A stretch of 64,000 bases of DNA from Muricea muricata (lineage: Eukaryota; Cnidaria; Anthozoa; Malacalcyonacea; Plexauridae): contig OY979717.1 of assembly GCA_963855995.1 (NCBI GenBank), forward strand, positions 42,370,107 to 42,434,106, written 5' to 3'. Under the pieces are notes generated by a model. It was not told where the DNA came from. It did no database searches and saw nothing but the letters and a program-made list of their open reading frames with translations. Each line of letters begins with the position of its first letter. Position 1 is the first letter of the stretch. Below, piece after piece: positions 23,709 to 36,426 of the stretch. The position numbers and the translations under genes are program-made.

Positions 23709-26611
23709 GTTCACGACCATACCGTCTGGAAAATATCGGTTCTCGTCCGATCACCGCAGTTAAACTAGACTGGGCGGAGTTAGTACTTGGATGGGAGACC
23801 GCCTAGGAATACTTCTTGTCGTGAGCTCTGTTTTTTCCCCTGTCATCGTTCTTATCTTTTGCGAAACATCGAAATGAATGAGAAGCATATTCTTTTAACG
23901 CACACATGTTCACGACCATACCGTCTTGAAAATACCGGTTCTCGTCCGATCACCGGAGTTCAACTAGACTGGGCGGAGTTAGCACTTGGATGGGAGACCG
24001 CCTACGAATACTTCGTGTCGTGAGTTCTGCTTTTTCCCCTGTCATTGTTCTATTCTTCTATGAAATATAGAATTCATAGAGAAGCATATTCTTGTAAAAC
24101 ACACATGTTCACGACCATACCGTATGGAAAATACCGGTTCTCGTCCGATCACCGCAGTTAAACTAGACTGGGTGGAGTTAGTACTTGGATGGGAGACCGC
24201 CTAGGAATACTTCGTGTCGTGAGCTCTGTTTTTTCCCCTGTCATCGTTCTTATCTTTTGCGAAACATGGAAATGAATGAGAAGCATATTCTTTTAACGCA
24301 CACATGTTCACGACCATACCATCTATAAATTACCAGTTCTCGTCCGATCACCGCAGTTAAACTAGACTGGGAGTACTTAGTACTTGGATGGGAGACCGCC
24401 TAGGAATACTTCGTGTCGTGAGCTCTGTTTTTTCCCGGGTCATCGTTCTATTCTTCCATGAAATATCGAATTCATACAGAAGCATATTCTTGTGAAGCAC
24501 AGATGTTCACGACCATACCGTCTGGAATATACCGGTTCTCGTCCGACCACCGCAGCTAAACTAGACTAGACGGAGTTAGTACTAGGACGGGAGACCGCCT
24601 AGGAATACTTCTTTTCGTGAACTCTGTTTTTTCCCCTGTCATCGTTCTTATCTTTTGCGAAACATCGAAATGAATGAGAAGCATATTCTTCTAACGCACC
24701 CATGTTCACGACCATACCGTCTGCAAAATACCGGTTCTCGTCCGATCACCGTAGTTAAACTAGACTGGGCGGAGTTAGTACTTGGATGGGAGACCGCCTA
24801 GGAATACTTCGTGTCGTGAGCTCTGTTTTTTCCCGGGTCATCGTTCTATTCTTTTATGAAATATCGAATTCATACAGAAGCATATTCTTGTGAAGCACAG
24901 ATGTTCACGACCATACCGTCTGGAATATACCGGTTCTCGTCCGACCACCGCAGCTAAACTAGACTAGACGGAGTTAGTACTAGGACGGGAGACCGCCTAG
25001 GAATACTTCTTTTCGTGAACTCTGTTTTTTCCCCTGTCATCGTTCTTATCTTTTGCGAAACATCGAAATGAATGAGAAGCATATTCTTCTAACGCACCCA
25101 TGTTCACGACCATACCGTCTGCAAAATACCGGTTCTCGTCCGATCACCGCAGTTAAACTAGACTGGGCGGAGTTAGTACTTGGATGGGAGACCGCCTAGG
25201 AATACTTCGTGTCGTGAGCTCTGTTTTTTCCCGGGTCATCGTTCTATTCTTTTATGAAATATCGAATTCATACAGAAGCATATTCTTTTAACGCACACAT
25301 GTTCACGATCATACCGTCTGGAAAATACCGGTTCTCGTCCGATCACCGCAGTTAAACTAGACTGGGCGGAGTTAGTACTTGGATGGGAGACCGCCTAGGA
25401 ATACTTCTTGTCGTGAGCTCTGTTTTTTCCACTGTCATCGTTCTTATCTTTTGCGAAACATCGAAATGAATGAGAAGCATATTCTTTTAACGCACACATG
25501 TTCACGACCATACCGTCTTGAAAATACCGGTTCTCGTCCGATCACCGGAGTTCAACTAGACTGGGCGGAGTTAGCACTTGGATGGGAGACCGCCTACGAA
25601 TACTTCGTGTCGCGAGTTCTGCTTTTTCCCATGTCATTGTTCTATTCTTCTATGAAATATAGAATTCATAGAGAAGCATATTCTTGTAAAACACACATGT
25701 TCACGATCATACCGTCTGGAAAATACCGGTTCTAGTCCGATCACCGCAGTTAAACCAGACTGGGCGGAGTTAGTACTTCGATGGGAGACCGCCTAGGAAT
25801 ACTTCGTGTCGTGAGCTCTGTTTTTCCCGTGTCATCGTTCTATTCTTCTATGAAATATCGAATTCATAGAGAAGCATGATCTTGTAAAGCACAGATGTTC
25901 ACGACCATACCGTCTGGAAAATACCGGTTCTCGTCTAATCACTGCAGTTAAACTAGACTGGGCGGAATTAGTACTTGGATGGGAGACCGCCTAGGAATAC
26001 TTCGTGTCGTGAGCTCTGTTTTTTCCCCCTGTCATCGTGCTTATCTTTTGCGAAGCATCGAAATGAATGATAAGCATATTCTTTTAATGCACACATGTTC
26101 ACGACCATACCATCTGGAAATTACCGGTTCTCGTCCGATCACCGCAGTTAAACTAGACTGGGCGGAGTTAGTACTTATATGGGAGACCGCCTAAGAATAC
26201 TTCGTGTCGTGAATTCTGCTTTTTCCCCTGTCATTGTTCTATTCTTCTATGAAATATCGAATTCATAGAGAAGCATATTCTTGTAAAACACACATGTTCA
26301 CGATCATACCGTCTGGAAAATACCGGTTCTCGTCCGATCACCGCAGTTAAACAAGACTGGTCGGTGTTAGTACTTCGATGGGAGACCGCCTAGGAATACT
26401 ATGGTCGTAAGCTCTGTTTTTCCCCTGTCATTGTTCTATTCTTCTATGAAATATAGAATTCATAGAGAAGCATATTCTTGTAAAACACACATGTTCACGA
26501 CCATACCGTATGGAAAATACCGGTTCTCGTCCGATCACCGCAGTTAAACCAGACTGGGCGGAGTTAGTACTTCGATGGGAGACCGCCTAGGAATACTTCG
26601 TGTGGTGAGCT

Positions 26612-26690
26612 CTGTTTTTCCCGTGTCATCGTTCTATTCTTCTATGAAATATCGAATTCATAGAGAAGCATGATCTTGTAAAGCACAGAT
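26612..26690 (+). repeat. Spacer class A (79 bp)
   Basis: Exemplar. It starts with CTG and T5, then CCCGTGTCATCG, carries GAATTC in ATCGAATTCATAG and ends AAAGCACAGAT. It gives a 198-bp unit, usually in front of consensus-type genes. No gene is seen in it. Confidence 0.85.
26665..26681 (+). promoter_or_regulatory. Putative upstream 5S promoter element (-26 to -10)
   Basis: The bases GAAGCATGATCTTGTAA precede the gene start by 10-26 bases. Spacer classes differ widely in their middle, yet all retain GAAGCAT followed by a T-rich, AA-ending stretch at this distance (for example GAAGCATATTCTTTTAA in class B). In many invertebrates an upstream TATA-like element near -25 is needed for 5S transcription, so I infer the same here. 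Confidence 0.5.
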
Positions 26691-26809
26691 GTTCACGACC
26701 ATACCGTCTGGAAAATACCGGTTCTCGTCCGATCACCGCAGTTAAACTAGACTGGGCGGAGTTAGTACTTGGATGGGAGACCGCCTAGGAATACTTCGTG
26801 TCGTGAGCT
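26691..26809 (+). rRNA. 5S rRNA, consensus-type reference copy
   Basis: This copy matches the commonest base at every position that I compared and can serve as reference. It is 119 nt. Helix I pairs nt 1-9 (GTTCACGAC) with nt 110-118 (GTCGTGAGC), nine pairs including one T-G. Helix II pairs nt 16-21 (GTCTGG) with CTAGAC at nt 58-63, one G-T wobble. Helix III is CGGT with ACCG. Helix V pairs nt 66-72 (GCGGAGT) with nt 103-109 (ACTTCGT). The RNA is the small structural RNA of the large ribosomal subunit, made by RNA polymerase III with TFIIIA. One oddity is AGTTAAAC where other animal 5S genes usually have AGTTAAGC. The next T run lies four bases past the gene end. Whether this individual copy is transcribed cannot be told. 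Confidence 0.93.
26740..26787 (+). promoter_or_regulatory. Internal control region of the reference 5S gene
   Basis: Eukaryotic 5S genes use a type 1 Pol III promoter within the gene. By position, box A covers about nt 50-64 (26740-26754; AGTTAAACTAGAC), the intermediate element about nt 67-72 (26757-26762) and box C about nt 80-97 (26770-26787; GGATGGGAGACCGCC). Box C is close to the vertebrate form. The boundaries come from known animal 5S genes, not from this organism. Confidence 0.75.
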
Positions 26810-26889
26810 CTGTTTTTTCCCCTGTCATCGTTCTTATCTTTTGCAAAACATCGAAATGAATGAGAAGCATATTCTTTTAACGCACACAT
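26810..26889 (+). repeat. Spacer class B (80 bp)
   Basis: Exemplar. It starts with CTG, T6 and CCCCTGTCATCG, then TTATCTTTTGC and AACATCGAAATGAATG, lacks GAATTC and ends AACGCACACAT. The middle cannot be derived from class A by a few changes, so it is an old divergence. Some copies have a T7 run (ATATTTTTTTAA) just before the gene, at 9394-9400 and elsewhere. Confidence 0.85.
26813..26818 (+). terminator. Pol III terminator of the reference 5S gene (T6)
   Basis: A run of six T begins four bases after the end of the 119-nt gene. Every full-length gene in the window is followed by T5, T6 or T7 at this position, as expected for Pol III termination. Class A and E spacers have T5, B and C have T6, D has T5 after CTGC, and a few, such as those near 7940 and 55170, have T7 where the preceding G became T. 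Confidence 0.85.
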
Positions 26890-27008
26890 GTTCACGACCA
26901 TACCGTCTTGAAAATACCGGTTCTCGTCCGATCACCGGAGTTCAACTAGACTGGGCGGAGTTAGCACTTGGATGGGAGACCGCCTACGAATACTTCGTGT
27001 CGTGAGTT

Positions 27009-27088
27009 CTGCTTTTTCCCCTGTCATTGTTCTATTCTTCTATGAAATATAGAATTCATAGAGAAGCATATTCTTGTAAAACACACAT
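27009..27088 (+). repeat. Spacer class D (80 bp)
   Basis: Exemplar. It begins CTGC, T5, CCCCTGTCATTG, has AAATATAGAATTCATAG and ends TTGTAAAACACACAT. It follows genes that end GTCGTGAGTT or GTCGTGAATT and precedes GTATGG or CCAGAC gene subtypes. Confidence 0.85.
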
Positions 27089-29671
27089 GTTCACGACCAT
27101 ACCGTATGGAAAATACCGGTTCTCGTCCGATCACCGCAGTTAAACTAGACTGGGTGGAGTTAGTACTTGGATGGGAGACCGCCTAGGAATACTTCGTGTC
27201 GTGAGCTCTGTTTTTTCCCCTGTCATCGTTCTTATCTTTTGCGAAACATGGAAATGAATGAGAAGCATATTCTTTTAACGCACACATGTTCACGACCATA
27301 CCATCTATAAATTACCAGTTCTCGTCCGATCACCGCAGTTAAACTAGACTGGGCGTACTTAGTACTTGGATGGGAGACCGCCTAGGAATACTTCGTGTCG
27401 TGAGCTCTGTTTTTTCCCGGGTCATCGTTCTATTCTTCCATGAAATATCGAATTCATACAGAAGCATATTCTTGTGAAGCACAGATGTTCACGACCATAC
27501 CGTCTGGAATATACCGGTTCTCGTCCGACCACCGCAGCTAAACTAGACTAGACGGAGTTAGTACTAGGACGGGAGACCGCCTAGGAATACTTCTTTTCGT
27601 GAACTCTGTTTTTTCCCCTGTCATCGTTCTTATCTTTTGCGAAACATCGAAATGAATGAGAAGCATATTCTTCTAACGCACCCATGTTCACGACCATACC
27701 GTCTGCAAAATACCGGTTCTCGTCCGATCACCGCAGTTAAACTAGACTGGGCGGAGTTAGTACTTGGATGGGAGACCGCCTAGGAATACTTCGTGTCGTG
27801 AGCTCTGTTTTTTCCCGGGTCATCGTTCTATTCTTTTATGAAATATCGAATTCATAAAGAAGCATATTCTTGTGAAGCACAGATGTTCACGACCATACCG
27901 TCTGGAATATACCGGTTCTCGTCCGACCACCGCAGCTAAACTAGACTAGACGGAGTTAGTACTAGGACGGGAGACCGCCTAGGAATACTTCGTGTCGTGA
28001 GCTCTGTTTTTTCCCCTGTCATCGTTCTTATCTTTTGCGAAACATCGAAATGAATGAGAAGCATATTCTTTTAACGCACACATGTTCACGATCATACCGT
28101 CTGGAAAATACCGGTTCTCGTCCGATCACCGCAGTTAAACTAGACTGGGCGGAGTTAGTACTTGGATGGGAGACCGCCTAGGAATACTTCTTGTCGTGAG
28201 CTCTGTTTTTTCCACTGTCATCGTTCTTATCTTTTGCGAAACATCGAAATGAATGAGAAGCATATTCTTTTAACGCACACATGTTCACGACCATACCGTC
28301 TTGAAAATACCGGTTCTCGTCCGATCACCGGAGTTCAACTAGACTGGGCGGAGTTAGCACTTGGATGGGAGACCGCCTACGAATACTTCGTGTCGTGAGT
28401 TCTGCTTTTTCCCATGTCATTGTTCTATTCTTCTATGAAATATAGAATTCATAGAGAAGCATATTCTTGTAAAACACACATGTTCACGATCATACCGTCT
28501 GGAAAATACCGGTTCTAGTCCGATCACCGCAGTTAAACCAGACTGGGCGGAGTTAGTACTTCGATGGGAGACCGCCTAGGAATACTTCGTGTCGTGAGCT
28601 CTGTTTTTCCCGTGTCATCGTTCTATTCTTCTATGAAATATCGAATTCATAGAGAAGCATGATCTTGTAAAGCACAGATGTTCACGACCATACCGTCTGG
28701 AAAATACCGGTTCTCGTCCGATCACTGCAGTTAAACTAGACTGGGCGGAATTAGTACTTGGATGGGAGACCGCCTAGGAATACTTCGTGTCGTGAGCTCT
28801 GTTTTTTCCCCTGTCATCGTGCTTATCTTTTGCGAAGCATCGAAATGAATGATAAGCATATTCTTTTAATGCACACATGTTCACGACCATACCATCTGGA
28901 AATTACCGGTTCTCGTCCGATCACCGCAGTTAAACTAGACTGGGCGGAGTTAGTACTTATATGGGAGACCGCCTAAGAATACTTCGTGTCGTGAATTCTG
29001 CTTTTTCCCCTGTCATTGTTCTATTCTTCTATGAAATATCGAATTCATAGAGAAGCACATTCTTGTAAAACACACATGTTCACGATCATACCGTCTGGAA
29101 AATACCGGTTCTCGTCCGATCACCGCAGTTAAACCAGACTGGTCGGTGTTAGTACTTCGATGGGAGACCGCCTAGGAATACTATGGTCGTAAGCTCTGTT
29201 TTTCCCGTGTCATCGTTCTATTCTTCTATGAAATATCGAATTCATACAGAAGCATGATCTTGTAAAGCACAGATGTTCACGACCATACCGTCTGGAAAAT
29301 ACCGGTTCTCGTCCGATCACCGCAGTTAAACTAGACTGGGCGGAGTTAGTACTTCGATGAGAGACCGCCTAGGAATACTTCGTGTCGTGAGCTCTGTTTT
29401 TCCCTTGTCATCGTTCTATTCTTCTATGAAATATCGAATTCATAGAGAAGCATGATCTTGTAAAGCACAGATGTTCACGACCATACCGTCTGGAAAATAC
29501 CGGTTCTCATCCGATCACCGCAGTTAAACTAGACTGGGCGGAGTTAGTACTTGAATGGGAGACCGCCTAGGAATACTTCGTGTCGTGAGCTCTGTTTTTT
29601 CCCCTGTCATCGTTCTTATCTTTTGCAAAACATCGAAATGAATAAGAAGCATATTTTTTTAACGCACACAT

Positions 29672-29790
29672 GTTCACGACCATACCGTCTGGAAAATACA
29701 GGTTCTCGTCCGATCACCGCAGTAAAACTAGACTGGGCGGAGTTAGCACTTGGTTGGCAGACCGCCTAGGAATACTTCGTGTCGTGAGCT
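29672..29790 (+). rRNA. 5S copy with damaged box C (TTGGTTGGCAG)
   Basis: In this copy the box C loop TTGGATGGGAG is changed to TTGGTTGGCAG. The same change is at 32254 and 49737. A related form, TTGGTGGGCAG, is found at 42189, 45565, 51872, 52865 and 62744. Box C is the main TFIIIA contact, and its loop also belongs to the conserved hairpin of helix IV, so these eight copies are probably poorly transcribed. Confidence 0.65.
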
Positions 29791-32452
29791 CTGTTTTTTC
29801 CCCTGTCATCGTTCTTATCTTTTGCGAAACATCGAAATGAATGAGAAGCATATTCTTTTAACGCACACATGTTCACGACCATACCATCTATAAATTAATG
29901 GTTCTCGTCCGATCACCGCAGTTAAACTAGACTGGGCGGAGTTAGTACTTGGATGGGAGACCGCCTAGGAATACTTCTTGTCGTGAGCTCTGTTTTTTCC
30001 CGGGTCATCGTTCTATTCTTCCATGAAATATCGAATTCATACAGAAGCATATTCTTGTGAAGCACAGATGTTGACAACCATACCGTCTGGAATATACCGG
30101 TTCTCGTCCGACCACCGCAGCTAAACTAGACTAGACGGAGTTAGTACTAGGACGGGAGACCGCCTAGGAATACTTCTTTTCGTGAGCTCTGTTTTTTCCC
30201 CTGTCATCCTTCTTATCTTTTGCGAAACATCGAAATGAATGAGAAGCATATTCTTTTAACGCACCCATGTTCACGACCATACCATCTGCAAAATACCGGT
30301 TCTCGTCCGATCACCGCAGTTAAACTAGACTGGGCGGAGTTAGTACTTGCATGGGAGACCGCCTAGGAATACTTCGTGTCGTGAGCTCTGTTTTTCCCGT
30401 GTCATTGTTCTATTCTTCTATGAAATATCGAATTCATAGAGAAGCATGATCTTGTAAAACACACACGTTCACGACCATACCGTCTGGAAAATACCGGTTC
30501 TCGTCCGATCACCGCAGTTAAACTAGACTGGGCGGAGTTAGTACTTGGATGGGAGACCGCCTAGGAATACTTCTTGTCGTGAGCTCTGTTTTTGCCCCTG
30601 TCATCGTTCTTATCTTTTGCGAAACATCGAAATGAATGAGAAGCATATTCTTTTAACGCACACATGTTCACGACCATACCGTCTTGAAAATACCGGTTCT
30701 CGTCCGATCACCGGAGTTCAACTAGACTGGGTGGAGTTAGCACTTGGATGGGAGACCGCCTAAAAATACTTCGTGTCGTGAGTTCTGCTTTTTCCCCTGT
30801 CATTGTTCTATTCTTCTATGAAATATAGAATTCATAGAGAAGCATATTCTTGTAAAACACACATGTTCACGACCATACCGTATGGAAAATACCGGTTCTC
30901 GTCCGATCACCGCAGTTAAACCAGACTGGGCGGAGTTAGTACTTCGATGGGAGACCGCCTAGGAATACTTCGTGTCGTGAGCTCTGTTTTTCCCGTGTCA
31001 TCGTTCTATTCTTCTATGAAATATCGAATTCATAGAGAAGCATGATCTTGTAAAGCACAGATGTTCACGACCATACCGTCTGGAAAATACCGGTTCTCGT
31101 CCGATCACCGCAGTTAAACTAGACTGGCCGGAGTTAGTACTTGCATGGGAGACCGCCTAGGAATACTTCGTGTCGTGAGCTCTGTTTTTCCCGTGTCATT
31201 GTTCTATTCTTCTATGAAATATCGAATTCATAGAGAAGCATATTCTTGTAAAACACACATGTTCACGACCATACCGTATGGAAAATACCGGTTCTCGTCC
31301 GATCACCGCAGTTAAACGAGACTGGGCGGAGTTAGTACTTGGATGGGAGACCGCCTAGGAATACTTCTTGTCGTGAGCTCTGTTTTTTCCCCTGTCATCG
31401 TTCTTATCTTTTGCGAAACATCGAAATGAATGAGAAGCATATTCTTTTAACGCACACATGTTCACGACCATACCGTCTTGAAAATACCGGTTCTCGTCCG
31501 ATCACCGGAGTTCAACTAGACTGGGCGGAGTTAGCACTTGGATGGGAGACCGCCTAGGAATACTTCGTGTCGTGAGCTCTGTTTTTTCCCGGGTCATCGT
31601 TCTATTCTTCTATGAAATATCGAATTCATACAGAAGCATATTCTTGTGAAGCACAGATGTTCACGACCATACCGTCTGGAAAATACCGGTTCTCGTCCGA
31701 CCACCTCAATTAAACTAGACTGGACGGAGTTAGTACTAGGATGGGAGACCGCCTAGGAATACTTCGTGTCGTGAGCTCTGTTTTTTCCTCTATCATCGTT
31801 AATATCTTTTGCGAAACATCGAAATGAATGAGAAGCATATTCTTTTAACGCACACATGTTCACGACCATACCGTCTGGAAAATACCGGTTCTCGTCCGAT
31901 CACCACAGTTAAACTAGACTGGGCGGAGTTAGTACTTGGATGGGAGACCGCCTAAGAATACTTCGTGTCGTGAATTCTGCTTTTTCCCCTGTCATTGTTC
32001 TATTCTTCTATGAAATATCGAATTCATAGAGAAGCATATTCTTGTAAAACACACATGTTCACGATCATACCGTCTGGAAAATACCGGTTCTCGTCCGATC
32101 ACCGCAGTTAAACCAGACTGGTCGGTGTTAGTACTTCGATGGGAGACCGCCTAGGAATACTATGGTCGTAAGCTCTGTTTTTCCCGTGACATCGTTCTAT
32201 TCTTCTATGAAATATCGAATTCATACAGAAGCATGATCTTGTAAAGCACAGATGTTCACGACCATACCGTCTGGAAAATACCGGTTCTCGTCCGATCACC
32301 GCAGTTAAACTAGACTGGGCGGAAATAGCACTTGGTTGGCAGACCGCCTAGGAATACTTCGTGTCGTGAGCTCTGTTTTTTCCCCTGTCATCGTTCTTAT
32401 CTTTTGCGAAACATCGAAATGAATGAGAAGCATATTCTTTTAACGCACACAT

Positions 32453-35400
32453 GTTCACGACCATACCATCTATAAATTAATGGTTCTCGTCCGATCACCG
32501 CAGTTAAACTAGACTGGGCGGAGTTAGTACTTGGATGGGAGACCGCCTAGGAATATTTCTTGTCGTGAGCTCTGTTTTTTCCCGGGTCATCGTTCTATTC
32601 TTCCATGAAATATCGAATTCATACAGAAGCATATTCTTGTGAAGCACAGATGTTGACAACCATACCGTCTGGAATATACCGGTTCTCGTCCGACCACCGC
32701 AGCAAAACTAGACTAGACGGAGTTAATACTAGGACGGGAGACCGCCTAGGAATACTTCTTTTCGTGAGCTCTGTTTTTTCCCCTGTCATCCTTCTTATCT
32801 TTTGCGAAACATCGAAATGAATGAGAAGCATATTCTTTTAACGCACCCATGTTCACGACCATACCGTCTGCAAAATACCGGTTCTCGTCCGATCACCGCA
32901 GTTAAACTAGACTGGGCGGAGTTAGTACTTGCATGGGAGACCGCCTAGGAATACTTCGTGTCGTGAGCTCTGTTTTTCCCGTGTCATTGTTCTATTCTTC
33001 TATGAAATATCGAATTCATAGAGAAGCATATTCTTGTAAAACACACATGTTCACGACCATACCGTATGGAAAATATCGGTTCTCGTCCGATCACCGCAGT
33101 TAAACGAGACTGGGCGGAGTTAGTACTTGGATGGGAGACCGCCTAGGAATACTTCTTGTCGTGAGCTCTGTTTTTTCCCCTGTCATCGTTCTTATCTTTT
33201 GCGAAACATCGAAATGAATGAGAAGCATATTCTTTTAACGCACACATGTTCACGACCATACCGTCTTGAAAATACCGGTTCTCGTCCGATCACCGGAGTT
33301 CAACTAGACTGGGTGGAGTTAGCACTTGGATGGGAGACCGCCTACGAATACTTCGTGTCGTGAGTTCTGCTTTTTCCCCTGTCATTGTTCTATTCTTCTA
33401 TGAAATATAGAATTCATAGAGAAGCATATTCTTGTAAAACACACATGTTCACGACCATACCGTATGGAAAATACCGGTTCTCGTCCGATCACCGCAGTTA
33501 AACGAGACTGGGCGGAGTTAGTACTTCGATGGGAGACCGCCTACGAATACTTCGTGTCGTGAGCTCTGTTTTTCCCGTGTCATCGTTCTATTCTTCTATG
33601 AAATATCGAATTCATAGAGAAGCATGATCTTGTAAAGCACAGATGTTCACGACCATACCGTCTGGAAAATACCGGTTCTCGTCCGATCACCGCAGTTAAA
33701 CTAGACTGGGCGGAGTTAGTACTTGCATGGGAGACCGCCTAGGAATACTTCGTGTCGGGAGCTCTGTTTTTCCCGTGTCATTGTTCTATTCTTCTATGAA
33801 ATATCGAATTCATAGAGAAGCATGATCTTGTAAAACACACACGTTCACGACCATACCGTCTGGAAAATACCGGTTCTCGTCCGATCACCGCAGTTAAACT
33901 AGACTGGGCGGAGTTAGTACTTGGATGGGAGACCGCCTAGGAATACTTCTTGTCGTGAGCTCTGTTTTTTCCCCTGTCATCGTTCTTATCTTTTGCGAAA
34001 CATCGAAATGAATGAGAAGCATATTCTTTTAACGCACACATGTTCACGACCATACCGTCTTTAAAATACCGGTTCTCGTCCGATCACCGGAGTTCAACAA
34101 GACTGGGCGGAGTTAGCACTTGGATGGGAGACCGCCTACGAATACTTCGTGTCGTGAGTTCTGCTTTTTCCCCTGTCATTGTTCTATTCTTCTATGAAAT
34201 ATAGAATTCATAGAGAAGCATATTCTTGTAAAACACACATGTTCACGACCATACCGTATGGAAAATACCGGTTCTCGTCCGATCACCGCAGTTAAACTAG
34301 ACTGGGTGGAGTTAGTACTTGGATGGGAGACCGCCTAGGAATACTTCGTGTCGTGAGCTCTGTTTTTTCCCCTGTCATCGTTCTTATCTTTTGCGAAACA
34401 TCGAAATGAATGAGAAGCATATTCTTTTAACGCACACATGTTCACGACCATACCATCTATAAATTAATGGTTCTCGTCCGATCACCGCAGTTAAACTAGA
34501 CTGGGCGGAGTTAGTACTTGGATGGGAGACCGCCTAGGAATATTTCTTGTCGTGAGCTCTGTTTTTTCCCGGGTCATCGTTCTATTCTTCCATGAAATAT
34601 CGAATTCATACAGAAGCATATTCTTGTGAAGCACAGATGTTGACAACCATACCGTCTGGAATATACCGGTTCTCGTCCGACCACCGCAGCAAAACTAGAC
34701 TAGACGGAGTTAATACTAGGACGGGAGACCGCCTAGGAATACTTCTTTTCGTGAGCTCTGTTTTTTCCCCTGTCATCCTTCTTATCTTTTGCGAAACATC
34801 GAAATGAATGAGAAGCATATTCTTTTAACGCACCCATGTTCACGACCATACCGTCTGCAAAATACCGGTTCTCGTCCGATCACCGCAGTTAAACTAGACT
34901 GGGCGGAGTTAGTACTTGCATGGGAGACCGCCTAGGAATACTTCGTGTCGTGAGCTCTGTTTTTCCCGTGTCATTGTTCTATTCTTCTATGAAATATCGA
35001 ATTCATAGAGAAGCATATTCTTGTAAAACACACATGTTCACGACCATACCGTATGGAAAATATCGGTTCTCGTCCGATCACCGCAGTTAAACGAGACTGG
35101 GCGGAGTTAGTACTTGGATGGGAGACCGCCTAGGAATACTTCTTGTCGTGAGCTCTGTTTTTTCCCCTGTCATCGTTCTTATCTTTTGCGAAACATCGAA
35201 ATGAATGAGAAGCATATTCTTTTAACGCACACATGTTCACGACCATACCGTCTTGAAAATACCGGTTCTCGTCCGATCACCGGAGTTCAACTAGACTGGG
35301 TGGAGTTAGCACTTGGATGGGAGACCGCCTACGAATACTTCGTGTCGTGAGTTCTGCTTTTTCCCCTGTCATTGTTCTATTCTTCTATGAAATATAGAAT

Positions 35401-36426
35401 TCATAGAGAAGCATATTCTTGTAAAACACACATGTTCACGACCATACCGTATGGAAAATACCGGTTCTCGTCCGATCACCGCAGTTAAACGAGACTGGGC
35501 GGAGTTAGTACTTCGATGGGAGACCGCCTACGAATACTTCGTGTCGTGAGCTCTGTTTTTCCCGTGTCATCGTTCTATTCTTCTATGAAATATCGAATTC
35601 ATAGAGAAGCATGATCTTGTAAAGCACAGATGTTCACGACCATACCGTCTGGAAAATACCGGTTCTCGTCCGATCACCGCAGTTAAACTAGACTGGGCGG
35701 AGTTAGTACTTGCATGGGAGACCGCCTAGGAATACTTCGTGTCGGGAGCTCTGTTTTTCCCGTGTCATTGTTCTATTCTTCTATGAAATATCGAATTCAT
35801 AGAGAAGCATGATCTTGTAAAACACACACGTTCACGACCATACCGTCTGGAAAATACCGGTTCTCGTCCGATCACCGCAGTTAAACTAGACTGGGCGGAG
35901 TTAGTACTTGGATGGGAGACCGCCTAGGAATACTTCTTGTCGTGAGCTCTGTTTTTTCCCCTGTCATCGTTCTTATCTTTTGCGAAACATCGAAATGAAT
36001 GAGAAGCATATTCTTTTAACGCACACATGTTCACGACCATACCGTCTTTAAAATACCGGTTCTCGTCCGATCACCGGAGTTCAACAAGACTGGGCGGAGT
36101 TAGCACTTGGATGGGAGACCGCCTACGAATACTTCGTGTCGTGAGTTCTGCTTTTTCCCCTGTCATTGTTCTATTCTTCTATGAAATATAGAATTCATAG
36201 AGAAGCATATTCTTGTAAAACACACATGTTCACGACCATACCGTATGGAAAATACCGGTTCTCGTCCGATCACCGCAGTTAAACTAGACTGGGTGGAGTT
36301 AGTACTTGGATGGGAGACCGCCTAGGAATACTTCGTGTCGTGAGCTCTGTTTTTTCCCCTGTCATCGTTCTTATCTTTTGCGAAACATCGAAATGAATGA
36401 GAAGCATATTCTTTTAACGCACACAT
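32453..36426 (+). rRNA. 5S rRNA gene block 7 (20 copies, duplicated decamer)
   Basis: 5S starts: 32453, 32652, 32851, 33049, 33248, 33447, 33645, 33843, 34042, 34241, then the same ten plus 1987: 34440, 34639, 34838, 35036, 35235, 35434, 35632, 35830, 36029, 36228. The two sets share rare variants: GGAATATTTC in the first gene, AGCAAAAC and GTTAATAC in the second, TTAAACGAGAC in the fourth and sixth, GTCGGGAGCT in the seventh and GTCTTTAAAA with TTCAACAAG in the ninth. Confidence 0.95.
32453..36426 (+). repeat. Tandem duplication, 1987 bp (10 units), apparently identical
   Basis: Copy 1 is 32453-34439 and copy 2 is 34440-36426. All rare variants that I checked are shared and I saw no difference. 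It is either a very recent duplication or an assembly duplication. Confidence 0.82.

Larger units (their letters stand above)
23709..32452 (+). rRNA. 5S rRNA gene block 6 (44 copies)
   Basis: 5S starts: 23709, 23908, 24107, 24306, 24505, 24704, 24903, 25102, 25301, 25500, 25699, 25897, 26097, 26296, 26493, 26691, 26890, 27089, 27288, 27487, 27686, 27885, 28084, 28283, 28482, 28680, 28879, 29078, 29275, 29473, 29672, 29871, 30070, 30269, 30467, 30666, 30865, 31063, 31261, 31460, 31659, 31858, 32057, 32254. The copies at 23709-24903 match 12986-14180 (offset 10723), and 26691-28283 match 12986-14578 (offset 13705). The spacer before 26097 has one extra C, giving a 200-bp step. The genes at 29672 and 32254 have the box C change TTGGTTGGCAG. 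Confidence 0.95.

Noticed and set aside
25379-25735. 118-codon open frame, the longest on the + strand
   Set aside because: It spans two units because one stop (GTGAG to GCGAG) is lost in a single copy; the sequence is ordinary 5S array.
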